Source of the DNA: Nostoc linckia NIES-25
GTDB lineage: Bacteria > Cyanobacteriota > Cyanobacteriia > Cyanobacteriales > Nostocaceae
Assembly: GCF_002368035.1 (NCBI RefSeq)
Contig: NZ_AP018222.1
Span: 2,196,471 to 2,260,470 of the forward strand
Reading direction: 5' to 3'
DNA: 64,000 nucleotides
Under the pieces are notes generated by a model, which had not been told where the DNA came from, searched no databases, and saw only the letters and a list, made by a program, of their open reading frames with translations. Shown piece after piece: positions 1 to 9,148 of this stretch (positions within the stretch are counted from its first letter, which is position 1; each line of letters starts with the position of its first letter). A program made the translations under genes and the position numbers.

Positions 1-138
1 GCAGCAGAGGTTTTTGGTTTTTGGAGTTTCAATAATTACATCGTTACGCCCTTTGGGTTGATTACGGGTTTGGCATGGGGATTTTTTACCATGCCGATTT
101 TACACGGTAGCGATCGCAATTTTTCATCAACAATTTAA
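1..138 (+). CDS. C-terminal end of a membrane protein gene (partial, 5' end outside window)
   Basis: Frame 1 is open from the window edge to a TAA at 136-138 and encodes 45 residues rich in Phe, Gly, Trp and Ile. They look like one or two membrane segments (for example TPFGLITGLAWGFF) with a short polar tail ending RNFSSTI. I do not recognise the family. The stop codon is formed by the terminal TTAAGGG of the miniature element that begins at 135, so the original C-terminus may have been altered by the insertion. The frame is supported only by its composition and its continuity with the edge. Confidence 0.45.
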   Translation, partial: AAEVFGFWSFNNYIVTPFGLITGLAWGFFTMPILHGSDRNFSSTI

Positions 139-264
139 GGGATTACCAAGAAATAAATTATCCAATTTTGTGGGGTGGACATCTTGTCCGCCCCAAGCCT
201 TGGGCGGGCGAGACGCCCACCCCACAAGAAAAATTGTATGTTTTTTTATTTGGAAGAACGCTAA
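135..264. mobile_element. MITE-like element, about 130 bp, with termini like the IS at 37.4-39.0 kb
   Basis: The left end TTAAGGGATTACCAAGAAAT and the right end (read inward from 264, TTAGCGTTCTTCCAAAT) are imperfect inverted repeats. The core is a GC-rich foldback (170-194 against about 201-226) built from two small hairpins, GGACA-TCT-TGTCC and GGGCG-AGA-CGCCC. The same sequence in opposite orientation forms the outer element at 62465-62795. The termini also match those of the insertion sequence at 37355-38952, which suggests trans-mobilisation by its transposase (inference). Confidence 0.7.
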
Positions 265-342
265 TGCCTTGACATCCTAAATCGGTGTTTTTTGGACAAA
301 GCGTAAAAACTACGCCTGTCCATTGTTCGCGTTCCTACTTCT

Positions 343-2214
343 TTAAAATGTAAAAGTAGTCCGCAGTACACCTACCGTTGTTGTCTCGTTTGTGCTGTCA
401 CCCTCTGGGTTAAACAGAACAAATCCACCAGGGGTAATGCTAATGTTGTCGTTGAGTTTAATGCGATAATACGCTTCTAAATGGTAAGGAGTAGCTCGAT
501 TTGCACCAAGTTCAGCCGCACCACTAGCATCGCTACGGAAAAGCGGTTGACCAAAAATAATGCCGGCATTGTTCCCTGATTTGAATAAATCGTTGAAGTG
601 AACCCCCACCATCCAACTTGTAAAGGTAGTGGAAGCATCAACAGCTCCAGAAGAATCATCAACAAATAGTGCTGCACCGTAACCAGATAAGGCTATCTTG
701 GGAGAAAATCGCCATGTCAGAGTACCACCAACAGAGTTGAGTTTGACCGGTGTGTCAGCAGGTACACCACCTAAAGCACCGATGTCACTGCTAATTAATC
801 CCGTACCTAAAATATTGATTTCGTGGTAGCTGTTAGCATAGTTCAGACCAATATCAAGGTCGCGACTGGGCTTGAAGGTTAACTGTGCGGCTATAACACT
901 ACTACCGCTGAAAAGACCCGCTCCTAAAGGTGTAGTGGATATTCCTGGTACTGCCTCATCTGGAGATTTTTGAGGAAGGTTAGCATTGACGCTGCCGTAT
1001 AAAGCTCTGAAATCCAGACTTGGGGAAACATTATAAATAAATCCCGCCGCCGATGCTAAACCAGTACCAGAAGTCCCGCCAGAGACACGTAATACAGGAT
1101 TCAAACTTGCAAAACGAGAAATTGATTCTTGTCCCTCACCATAAAAAGGTGTAATTGTTGGAAAAGCATCTGATGTTTCCGCCGCAGTTCCCGCAAATAA
1201 GGTTAATTTATTAGCGACGGGAAAAATATACAGCAACTTGTAAAGCTGTACGCTATTGGCGCCGACGGCGGACAAAGTATTGACGTTAAGCCCAGGAAAC
1301 TCTGGTTCAAAACTAGTACGAGCGCTACTAGAACTCAATAAAGGCGAAGCTAATCCCAAACTTTCTTGCACGCTACCAGTACCATCTGCTCCACCTAAAA
1401 AGTTGTAAGCTTGCAAGCCAGTAATTAATAAATCTTTGCCTGTAAAACTAGTGGTCAGATTTAACCGCACTCTATTGACTAGGACGATATTAGGATCGTC
1501 CGTATCAGGAGCGCCGCCGGTAGCACCAACAGCAGCAATAATAGCCTCACCATTCAGTTTAGTAGTAGTGGAAAACTGATTTGCTTCTAGCTCTGCTGTG
1601 CGTGCTTCTACAGCATCTACCCGGCCGCGCAATGTTGTTAATTCCGCAGCGAATTGTTCTTGTAATTTTTGCAAGGCGGCTAAATCTTCTTTAGTCACCA
1701 AATCGCCCGTTGCTGTGGCAATGAGTTCGTTGACTCTATCTAGACAAGCATTTAAGCCAGCTGCAAATTCGTAGCGAGTCAACGCGCGATTGCCGCGATA
1801 GGTAAGATTCGGATAGCCCGCAATACAACCATAGCGTTCTACTAAGGATTGTAGTGCTTGGAAAGCCCAATCTGTAGGCTGTACGTCAGACAATTGCGAT
1901 ACAGATGTTACTTGTGCGAGTCGATCTGATGATGGGGATGAATTTGCCGAGTTTGGTGTGGTTTGCGGTAAAGAATTAGCAGGATTTTGCAAACCTACAT
2001 CTTCAGATTTCTCTTGTTTATTGATTAAAGGAAAATCTTCTGTATTTAATTTATCGGCAATCAGATAATCAGTTTTAGTGTAGCTGGCGTTATCTCGATC
2101 GCTTCCTAAATTTTCGTCTGCAATATTTAAATTACTCAGCGCTTGTACGGGTAATAATCCGCAAATTAACCACAAAAAGCCTGCTCCACCAGCGGAGGCC
2201 AGTAGATGTGCCAT
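343..2214 (-). CDS. SLH-domain OprB-type outer-membrane porin
   Basis: The 623-residue protein has an N-terminal hydrophobic export segment and then a low-complexity Ser/Asn/Pro stretch. A single S-layer homology domain follows at roughly residues 105-165 (LSDVQPTDWAFQALQSLVER, then a YRGNRALTRYEFA block). Next comes a coiled coil (about 170-215) and a beta-rich C-terminal domain ending in Phe, as in OprB/Som porins. In this cyanobacterial family the SLH domain binds peptidoglycan-linked polymer and the barrel passes small solutes or inorganic ions across the outer membrane. It is monocistronic, with a long AT-rich upstream region. The substrate cannot be read from sequence. Confidence 0.88.
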   Translation of the reverse strand: MAHLLASAGGAGFLWLICGLLPVQALSNLNIADENLGSDRDNASYTKTDYLIADKLNTEDFPLINKQEKSEDVGLQNPANSLPQTTPNSANSSPSSDRLAQVTSVSQLSDVQPTDWAFQALQSLVERYGCIAGYPNLTYRGNRALTRYEFAAGLNACLDRVNELIATATGDLVTKEDLAALQKLQEQFAAELTTLRGRVDAVEARTAELEANQFSTTTKLNGEAIIAAVGATGGAPDTDDPNIVLVNRVRLNLTTSFTGKDLLITGLQAYNFLGGADGTGSVQESLGLASPLLSSSSARTSFEPEFPGLNVNTLSAVGANSVQLYKLLYIFPVANKLTLFAGTAAETSDAFPTITPFYGEGQESISRFASLNPVLRVSGGTSGTGLASAAGFIYNVSPSLDFRALYGSVNANLPQKSPDEAVPGISTTPLGAGLFSGSSVIAAQLTFKPSRDLDIGLNYANSYHEINILGTGLISSDIGALGGVPADTPVKLNSVGGTLTWRFSPKIALSGYGAALFVDDSSGAVDASTTFTSWMVGVHFNDLFKSGNNAGIIFGQPLFRSDASGAAELGANRATPYHLEAYYRIKLNDNISITPGGFVLFNPEGDSTNETTTVGVLRTTFTF

Positions 2215-3286
2215 GACAACTCCTCACATATATCAAATAGAAAAAACTTAATTGCGATATTTAAATACGATTGATAAGTAAATTTAAAGTATCTTAAGCA
2301 AGCTAATCTTGTTAACTTTAAATCTCAGGAATTAACTTCGCTGAAGTGACTTATCAATACATAAATTTTTTTCGCAAGCATTAAATTATAGTAAATACTA
2401 TTTCGGGACAAAAATTACACTAAATCGTATAGGGAAATCTTATAATTTCCATATTATAAATAAGAATTATGATTTGAAGCGTGTTATCAAAAGCTTTGGC
2501 GATCGCAATTCTAGGCTGTCGGCCGGGGGAATAGAGGCGATCGGATCGGTGTTTTTACGGAATTTAATATATCGCAGGGAACGCGCCCGCGATTTGATGG
2601 ATTTCTAGATCCCCCTTAGGCTTCTACGGTGTACACACAAGTCTTCTAAAGTTGTGCCGCAGGCTTTTGATCCCCCCAACCCCCCGATAAATTGCTACGG
2701 TGTATCAAGTCTCAAGTAGTTGATAAATCCTGGTTTTACCCCACCCTAACCCTCCCCTTATAAAGGGGAGCCACTGCGTTGGGCGGCTCTGCCGACTTGA
2801 AGCAAGTGGCGTGAGGGAACTAGATTTCTTTTTCCCCCCCTTTATAAGGGGGGATTAAGGGGGGTAATTCGACTTGTGTATACACGGTAGGATAAATTGG
2901 GGGGCAAAAAACTCTCAAAGTCCCCCTTTTTAAGGGGGATAATGGTGGATCTACGACGATTTTGGCTGGTTCCACAGATGTGTGTACATCGTAGCCTTAG
3001 CCTTAAAAAGACCGCAGTTTGACAGACTGTCTTTTGACGTGACTAGCTAAGAGTAAGAAAATTAGAATTGATAAGGAGCTTAAAGCCCTTGCTCAAGTGT
3101 GTAATTGATGAAAATCCTCGTTTTTAGGCAGGATGTACGAGGATCTCAGGTTTTAATACATCAGTTACAAATTCGCTGAATTACTTATAATTGGAAACTC
3201 TGCGTACATTAAACCCAATTACAAGTATTCACACGAACTTGATATTACCTACTAGTTTAGTTCTGTTAGCAATGCGAGATATCATT
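2215..3286. other. Intergenic region with a composite inverted-repeat cluster (2615-3003)
   Basis: Roughly 1.07 kb separates the porin from the TPR gene. From 2215 to about 2500 the DNA is AT-rich and probably holds the porin promoter. Between 2615 and 3003 lies a patchwork bounded by related inverted ends: CTTAGGCTTCTACGGTGTAC on the left, and on the right the complement of CTAAGGCTACGATGTACACA. Inside are C-run/G-run foldbacks around 2745-2770, 2836-2865 and 2920-2945. No open frame here looks like a gene. Confidence 0.5.
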
Positions 3287-4219
3287 ATGAGTCGCTTTTA
3301 CCGATTCATGCTCAATTTTGGTATTGCCTTCGCACTCGTCTGTATTTTTATCGCTTCACCTGGGTACTCGCTACCCACTACCATTACTGAAATTACAGCC
3401 GGAGATTTTTTCAAGTTAGGAATTGAAAAAATGCGGTATGGCAGTTACCCAGAAGCTATTGAAAATTTTACCGAGGCAATTAAGCTCGAAAATGATTTTG
3501 CTCCGGCTTATAACCATCGCTGTCTTGTTTATCTCAAACTAAAAGATTATCAAAATGCGATCGCCGATTGCAATCAAGCTCTGAATCTTACACCCAACAA
3601 TGTAGAAGCACACCTTCACCGGGGACTAGCATACTACAGACAAGGGAATTATCAAGCAGCGATCGCAGATTACGATGGAGCGATCGCACTCAAACCTAAT
3701 GATTTTAGAGTTTACTACAATCGAGGCGTAGCTCGTGCTATGTTGGGCGATCGACTACAAGCAATATCAGATTACGAACTGGCACTAACTAATATTCCTC
3801 AAACATCTGACGTACTCAAAGCGGATATCTATAACGATCGCGGAATTGCTCGTTTTGAGTTATTCGATTTAAAAGCAGCTATGCTTGACTTTTCAAAGGC
3901 AATTGCTGTCAATCCCAATGATTACAGAGCTTATTATAATCGGGGTTGTGCTTGTACCAGAAGTGGCGATCGCTCTTGTGCTGTTAGGGATTTTACGGAA
4001 TCGCTCAAACTTAACCCAATTAATGCCCAAGCTTATCTAAATCGGGGTATAGCTTACCATCAGCTTGGCCGCGAACCAGCGGCAATTGCAGACTTACGAA
4101 AGGCGCTGGAATACTTTGCCCAACAGGGAGACACTACAACCTATGAACTAACTTTAGCTTTACTGAAAAGTTTACAGCGGCAACTCTCATTGTTATCAGA
4201 AATTGCTCTGCTCAAATAA
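3287..4219 (+). CDS. Exported tetratricopeptide (TPR) repeat protein
   Basis: The ATG at 3287 is chosen over upstream TTG and ATG (3272) codons because it begins a good signal peptide (MSRFYRFMLNFGIAFALVCI, then a cut near SPGYS). The mature part of about 280 residues is a run of TPR units of 34 residues, for example APAYNHRCLVYLKLKDYQNA and VEAHLHRGLAYYRQGNYQAA. There are about seven helix pairs, most with the usual Tyr/Asn/Arg-Gly/Ala pattern. TPR scaffolds mediate protein-protein contacts and no catalytic domain is present. It is probably periplasmic or in the thylakoid lumen. The precise role is unknown and the gene stands alone. Confidence 0.75.
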   Translation: MSRFYRFMLNFGIAFALVCIFIASPGYSLPTTITEITAGDFFKLGIEKMRYGSYPEAIENFTEAIKLENDFAPAYNHRCLVYLKLKDYQNAIADCNQALNLTPNNVEAHLHRGLAYYRQGNYQAAIADYDGAIALKPNDFRVYYNRGVARAMLGDRLQAISDYELALTNIPQTSDVLKADIYNDRGIARFELFDLKAAMLDFSKAIAVNPNDYRAYYNRGCACTRSGDRSCAVRDFTESLKLNPINAQAYLNRGIAYHQLGREPAAIADLRKALEYFAQQGDTTTYELTLALLKSLQRQLSLLSEIALLK

Positions 4220-4328
4220 CATCCACAAACTGACATCCCAGAGCTACCATTGGTGACAATTTAAAGCCAAATTAATTTTTTTCAACAATAATTAGGCTAC
4301 AAGTAAACTAAGTTGTTAGCTATTAAGT

Positions 4329-4973
4329 CTAGACGTTTTGGGGTAATTTATGTTTGCGTTTTAGCCGTAAAGCTAAACTTAAGACTCCACAAGTTAATCC
4401 ACCCAATACAAAATTAGGTTCGGGAACGCTGGTAACAATAGACTTATTTTCGATTGTGAAACTAGTGCTGCCAAACTCGAACAATGCTAATTCATAGCTA
4501 AACAAACCGTCTGAATCACTAACCAGTTCCAAAGGGGCTGAGAATTTTAGGAGAGTACCATCAAGGGTGTATGGTACTGAACCCCGAATACTGCCCCAAC
4601 CTCCTGAATTTGGTTCCGCTGGCCCAACTGAAAAGACATTACGTATCCGAACGTCACCTGCAACGTTGATTTCTTCTCCGCGAATAATAGACTCAAGGTT
4701 GGGATAGAAAGGTGATACTTCACCAACAACAGGCAATTTTTCATCTCTTTCAATATAGTATTGAAAAGAGTCGGCTTGCCTACCAAATTCATCAACTGAA
4801 AAAAAGTCTGGAACCCTATTAAAATTTATAGTAAATAATACTTCTTGAGTATCAAGATTCACAACTGTTGACTCTGATTCAGCAAATAGTTCTGCTTGGG
4901 CTATTTGTCCTGTACTAAAAGCAATTAAAGCTGCTCCTGCTATAGATACCGATAACTTGCGTAAATAAATCAT
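4329..4973 (-). CDS. PEP-CTERM sorting-domain exported protein
   Basis: The start is set at the ATG ending at 4973, since the longer frame needs a TTG at 4994. The 214-residue protein has a signal peptide (MIYLRKLSVSIAGAALIAFS) and a polar beta-rich body. It ends with SVPEPNFVLGG, a hydrophobic helix and the basic tail RLKRKHKLPQNV, which is the PEP-CTERM architecture. In bacteria with exosortase such tails direct processing of exported, often matrix-associated, proteins. The body does not match any domain I recognise. No neighbouring gene suggests a partner. Confidence 0.75.
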   Translation of the reverse strand: MIYLRKLSVSIAGAALIAFSTGQIAQAELFAESESTVVNLDTQEVLFTINFNRVPDFFSVDEFGRQADSFQYYIERDEKLPVVGEVSPFYPNLESIIRGEEINVAGDVRIRNVFSVGPAEPNSGGWGSIRGSVPYTLDGTLLKFSAPLELVSDSDGLFSYELALFEFGSTSFTIENKSIVTSVPEPNFVLGGLTCGVLSLALRLKRKHKLPQNV

Positions 4974-5198
4974 AGGTATTACTTTATCAAGCAAATATTA
5001 CGAGAATAATATAGCTATTAGCATACTATTTAAAACCTATTACAGTAACTTCACTGTAAATTCATAAAAATTTTACCTGAATTTTAATAGTTATCAAGCA
5101 ATGTCAGGATATGTACTTAAAGTACTGCCTTCGCACACAAGAAATTGCGATCGCTAGTATTTAGTACTGGCGATCGCCTTAAGATATATTTGCGATCG

Positions 5199-6476
5199 CT
5201 ATAGTTTTATAGCGCCTGTACTTACCTCCGCTTTCTTCGATCCTTCAACAATTTGATAGAGTTTGTCTTCAAATTTTTCCATACATGCTGACCAATCGAA
5301 ATCGATTATTGAGGGGCGAGCGTTTCTAGTCATTTCTGCTTTCAACTCAGGATTTCCTAGAATCGCAATTACCTTTTGGGCAAAGTCTATTGAGTTGTTA
5401 GGTTGAGCAAGAAAGCCGTTATGACCTGGAGATACCTGTTCTGAGGTTGAAGGTGCAACAACAGCAATCAGAGGGGTTCCAGAGGCTAGAGCTTCGTTAT
5501 TTGTGGTGCAGAAGTTCTCGGTAATAGAGGGGTTAACAAAAATATCGGCTCTAGCAAACCAACCTAAAAGTTCCGTACCGTGGGATTCACCCCAGATAGT
5601 AATACCCGATGCAAACTTTTGGGCACGTTCGCGAATTTCACGATCCTGGGGGCCGCTACCAACAATTACCAGATGGACATCAGGGATTTTGGCAGCAATG
5701 AGGGGATATATATCAATCAGTTGGTTGACATTCTTTTCGGCGGTGATGCGTCCGACAAACAATAAAGTTGGTCGTTGGTCGTTAGGAATTGGGTCGTAAC
5801 AAATATTTCGTGGGTGAAATTTTTCGCAATCTATACCTTGATAAGAAAGATATTCAGCACGTTGGCATTTGAAACCTTTGTATTTCTTGAGTTGTTCTTG
5901 GGAAGGAAAGAAATTCAAGTCATAAGACTTGCTAAACTGTTTCACCAAAATGGGAATGATGGGACGAACTAAACTGAAGAATTTACTTCCAAAGTAATAT
6001 TTTATGTACTCAACAATATCAGTATGGAAAAGCGATATTATTGGCGTACCTGTTCGTCTTGCGTATTGTGTTCCTACAGAGCGACCGTAACCTTGCAAGA
6101 AAAATGAGTATAAACCTCTCATTTGTGGTGCTTCTTCAACCACTATAATGTCTGGCTTAAACTTCTCTAACAGCTTGGTATCACTCCAATGCCGATAGTG
6201 CAATGGTTGGGGAAGAGACTTGTAGAAAATTAATGGTTTTGTGGGGAATGCGTAAGTAGTTAAGTTAGGGAAAGATTGGATTTCACTTAATCCTGGCATG
6301 GGGCGATCGCCAACATTTTTCGGGTAGCGATCGTTAATTTGTGGATGAATTAGAAAAACCTCATGTCCCTGTTCCAATAACCAACGAACTCGTTGATGTA
6401 CTGCTACAGATACTCCAGTTAAGAAAGGAGCGTACAAGCCTGTAAATAGGGCAATGCGAAGTTTTTGCTTAGTCAT
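5199..6476 (-). CDS. hglT: GT4-family glycosyltransferase, probable heterocyst glycolipid glycosyltransferase HglT
   Basis: The 425-residue GT-B fold enzyme starts with RIALFTGLYAPFLTGVSVAV, the acceptor-side opening of GT4 glycosyltransferases. The donor-binding half contains LLFVGRITAEKNVNQLI, GSGPQDREIRERAQ and the E-x7-E type motif TENFCTTNNEALASGTPLIA. HglT of Anabaena (All5341) adds the sugar to the heterocyst glycolipid aglycone. Here the gene lies four genes downstream of hgdA on the same strand, in the order I recall for all5345 to all5341. This assignment rests on family plus synteny. A lipid glycosyltransferase of other specificity is possible. Confidence 0.72.
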   Translation of the reverse strand: MTKQKLRIALFTGLYAPFLTGVSVAVHQRVRWLLEQGHEVFLIHPQINDRYPKNVGDRPMPGLSEIQSFPNLTTYAFPTKPLIFYKSLPQPLHYRHWSDTKLLEKFKPDIIVVEEAPQMRGLYSFFLQGYGRSVGTQYARRTGTPIISLFHTDIVEYIKYYFGSKFFSLVRPIIPILVKQFSKSYDLNFFPSQEQLKKYKGFKCQRAEYLSYQGIDCEKFHPRNICYDPIPNDQRPTLLFVGRITAEKNVNQLIDIYPLIAAKIPDVHLVIVGSGPQDREIRERAQKFASGITIWGESHGTELLGWFARADIFVNPSITENFCTTNNEALASGTPLIAVVAPSTSEQVSPGHNGFLAQPNNSIDFAQKVIAILGNPELKAEMTRNARPSIIDFDWSACMEKFEDKLYQIVEGSKKAEVSTGAIKL

Positions 6477-7123
6477 ATCAAAAAGGAATTATTTCACGAA
6501 AATGCTGGTTTTGGACTTAGGACTTACGCAGCAATGTTTCATGAACAGTAAGAATTCAAAAATCAGGAGGCAGAACTCAGAATTCAGAACTCAGAATTCA
6601 GAAGTCAGAATTCAGAATATTTTTTTACTCAAACTTAAAGATTTAAAAAATCAATAAGTTATAGTAAGCCTGATTATTCGATAACTCTGAATCTAAAACC
6701 TGACGGCTTTTTTCTTACTATGAACATCCTGATTTTAGTTCAGCGATTCCCGCTAATACATTTCAATTTAGGATTTACGCATTGATAAACAGTCTCAATT
6801 TGAGATTGTAGAAAAGATATTTCCGATTCTTAATCAAAAATTATCAAAACCTGAAAAACTTAGTCAAAATTCCCCTTAATATATTTCTCTCAACCCTTGC
6901 TTTTAATGCAACAATGTGTAACAAGGGTTATCGTTACTATAATCTACTAAAAAATAAGATAATATAAATTCAGCACTAGGGAATGTTTAGTCTGATAATT
7001 TTATAGCCCTAGTTGATATTGACAGCAGATTTAAAGAAAATTGAACTACGCTATATATGTCTCAAAGCTACCCAAAGAGCCTATTCTAATTCTGACTCCT
7101 GAATTCTGACTTCTGAATTCCCT
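6477..7123. repeat. Intergenic region with TCAGAAT-type heptamer arrays
   Basis: This gap of about 650 bp holds a run of degenerate heptamers (CAGAACT, CAGAATT, CAGAAGT) at roughly 6570-6618 and the complementary form at 7096-7121, next to the end of the following glycosyltransferase gene. The same heptamers recur at 14012-14050 and 14190-14222. The rest is AT-rich, with no frame that looks coding. This resembles the short tandemly repeated repetitive sequences known from heterocystous cyanobacteria. Confidence 0.6.
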
Positions 7124-8383
7124 TCAAAGAGAAATCTTGCTATTAACAGGCTGATCTAACCATTGATAGGGGCGATATTCTACTAGGCGAATATTCCAAG
7201 CTCCTCGAACCCGATAGCTAAGGCTGCGCCAGGTGACTGTTGAAGCCCACAAAGACGATAGCATTGCTAACCCATAAACCCATTGTGTTAGCGGAATGCC
7301 AATCAACATTTTAACAATGGTAGGGGCTGATAATTTAGTTATTGGCTGGTCATTTAAGCGAACCACTTGCTGTATGCCTAACTCCAAAACGAGCATCAGC
7401 AAAAGTAACCCTACAATATAGACGCTATAGCAGACAAATAATAGAGATGCAGCTTCCCATTTTGCCTCTAATAATGAGTCTAAAATTAACATTATTACTG
7501 TAGTCGGAAACAGAATACTAGAAACAGCTTCACTAACTATAGCCAACCAACGCGGGTGATAAAGTCGAGAACAAAGTATTAAACGCTTGAGAGAGTCTAG
7601 TAAGCTGACTAAATCAATTTCTTCACGATTAACTGTTAGTAAGGTAGGTACAAACTTAACCTTTAGCCCATGTATTTTTAGGACATCGTGAATCATGAAA
7701 TCTTCGCTTAAAGCTTGTGCCCACTTATCTAAAAGTTCTGTTTGGTGAAGCACTTCTGTTTTCATAGCCAAAGTTCCGCCCCAAGGAATTTGGAAGAGAA
7801 ACATTTGCACAACCGTCGATACATTGCCTATATATCGTACTAAAGACCCCCAATTCCTGCCTGTTGGCACATACCAACGGTTACCAGTTGTGGCACCAAC
7901 ATTAGCATCCCCTAAAGGACTGACTAATTCTCGCAACCAATTGCGATGAACTATAGTATCAGCATCTACTAAAGCAACTACTTTATAGGAATCGTCTAAC
8001 TCACGAACAGCCTGCACTAAAGAACTACATTTGAGACTACAATTATTGCGTACTATTCTCAAAGGACTAATTTGAACATTAGTCGCTTCTTGTTCTATGA
8101 TAGTTTCGCTGGCAATTTTCCAAGCTGGATCTTCCTGGCTATCAATAACTAACTTTAAATCATAATTTGGATAGTTTTGATTTAGGAGCGATCGCAAGCA
8201 ATTATGTAAAAACGGATCTGCTCCCCGTAGGCAAAGAATTACTGCTGTTTTAGGCAACTCTTCATCTGGTAATAAAGTCTTTCGAGATGAGCGTAGATAC
8301 CAAACAAAGATTAGCGTTAAACATACCTGAATAACCAGCCAACCCATCAAAGACTTAGACAGAAATATTGCCAAATCTTCCAT
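7124..8383 (-). CDS. Membrane-bound family 2 glycosyltransferase (HGL island)
   Basis: The frame extends to 8482, but the extra N-terminus translates a G-rich intergenic repeat, so the ATG ending at 8383 (MEDLAIFLSKSLMGWLVIQV) is preferred, giving 419 residues. It has an N-terminal membrane helix and then a GT-A domain with KTAVILCLRGADPFL, the metal-binding DADT in VALVDADTIVHRNW, and SEDFMIHDVLK. Two or three C-terminal membrane helices follow. The layout resembles ceramide-glucosyltransferase-like GT2 enzymes. It sits between hglT and the DUF2141 gene in the glycolipid island and probably acts at the membrane. Its substrate is unknown. Confidence 0.75.
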   Translation of the reverse strand: MEDLAIFLSKSLMGWLVIQVCLTLIFVWYLRSSRKTLLPDEELPKTAVILCLRGADPFLHNCLRSLLNQNYPNYDLKLVIDSQEDPAWKIASETIIEQEATNVQISPLRIVRNNCSLKCSSLVQAVRELDDSYKVVALVDADTIVHRNWLRELVSPLGDANVGATTGNRWYVPTGRNWGSLVRYIGNVSTVVQMFLFQIPWGGTLAMKTEVLHQTELLDKWAQALSEDFMIHDVLKIHGLKVKFVPTLLTVNREEIDLVSLLDSLKRLILCSRLYHPRWLAIVSEAVSSILFPTTVIMLILDSLLEAKWEAASLLFVCYSVYIVGLLLLMLVLELGIQQVVRLNDQPITKLSAPTIVKMLIGIPLTQWVYGLAMLSSLWASTVTWRSLSYRVRGAWNIRLVEYRPYQWLDQPVNSKISL

Positions 8384-8513
8384 TAAATTCTCCAAGAATA
8401 GGGCATGGGGCATGGGGCATTGGAAGTGTGGGGAGATGGGGTGGTGGGGTGGTGGGGCGAAATTCTCTCCCCATCTCCTCATCTCCCCATCTCCCCATCT
8501 TCCTCAGTCCCTT

Positions 8514-8981
8514 TTATGAATCCAACGAGTATTTCATAACAATGTTGACTGTGGTATTTTTGTTCACTACAAAACTGGCATCACGAAACTTTGGTGTGCC
8601 TGTTTGTATTGACACAGTTGGATTTTTGGAAAGGCCAAAACCTTCTGTAGGAATACCAAAAAAGTCTTTATTGAGTTTGCGATCGCCATTTTGATCGTCA
8701 ACTACAGCAACAGCATAAGTCCCAGGTTTTAAACCAGAGAATTCTTTTGTTACAGAAGTGCCTGTAATCTTGGCGCAGCCACTTTTAACTTCACTAGTAC
8801 TACTCATGGGAAATCCTTTTTCGCCTCCAAAAACTCGGAAGCAAATCTCACCTTTTTGGTGACGGACTCCATTGACTACAATACTCAGTTTTGCTGTTGA
8901 TTCAGCATTCACTGTTTTTGCAAAGCTAATGCCCATTAAAGTAGCAAGCAAAAAGTAAGGTAATTGAGATAGTTTCAGCAT
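8514..8981 (-). CDS. DUF2141 family exported protein
   Basis: The 155-residue protein has a signal peptide (MLKLSQLPYFLLATLMGISF, then a cut near VNA) and a compact beta-sandwich domain. Family signatures include GEICFRVFGGEKGFP, the GLKPGTYAVAVVDDQNGDRK turn and FFGIPTEGFGLSKNP. DUF2141 proteins are small periplasmic domains of unknown function. The gene lies inside the HGL island between two GT2 genes at the position I recall for all5343. A role in glycolipid handling outside the cytoplasm is therefore plausible but inferred only from context. Confidence 0.75.
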   Translation of the reverse strand: MLKLSQLPYFLLATLMGISFAKTVNAESTAKLSIVVNGVRHQKGEICFRVFGGEKGFPMSSTSEVKSGCAKITGTSVTKEFSGLKPGTYAVAVVDDQNGDRKLNKDFFGIPTEGFGLSKNPTVSIQTGTPKFRDASFVVNKNTTVNIVMKYSLDS

Positions 8982-9148
8982 AATTTTGTAGTGAAAATTG
9001 GTTACTTTGGAAAACTATGAAAAAAATCACTAAGCCAACATTCACAACTTAAAAGTAAAAAGAGATGAAATATTAAAAACGTCTTTCCTTCTTCTCTTTT
9101 TACTTTTTGATTTTACTGTTAACAATTCATTCAAAGTGTAATATTTTG

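Noticed and set aside
8384..8482. Longer N-terminus for the GT2 gene (start at 8482)
   Set aside because: The added 33 residues are a translation of a G-rich intergenic repeat; the Met ending at 8383 leads directly into a membrane helix.
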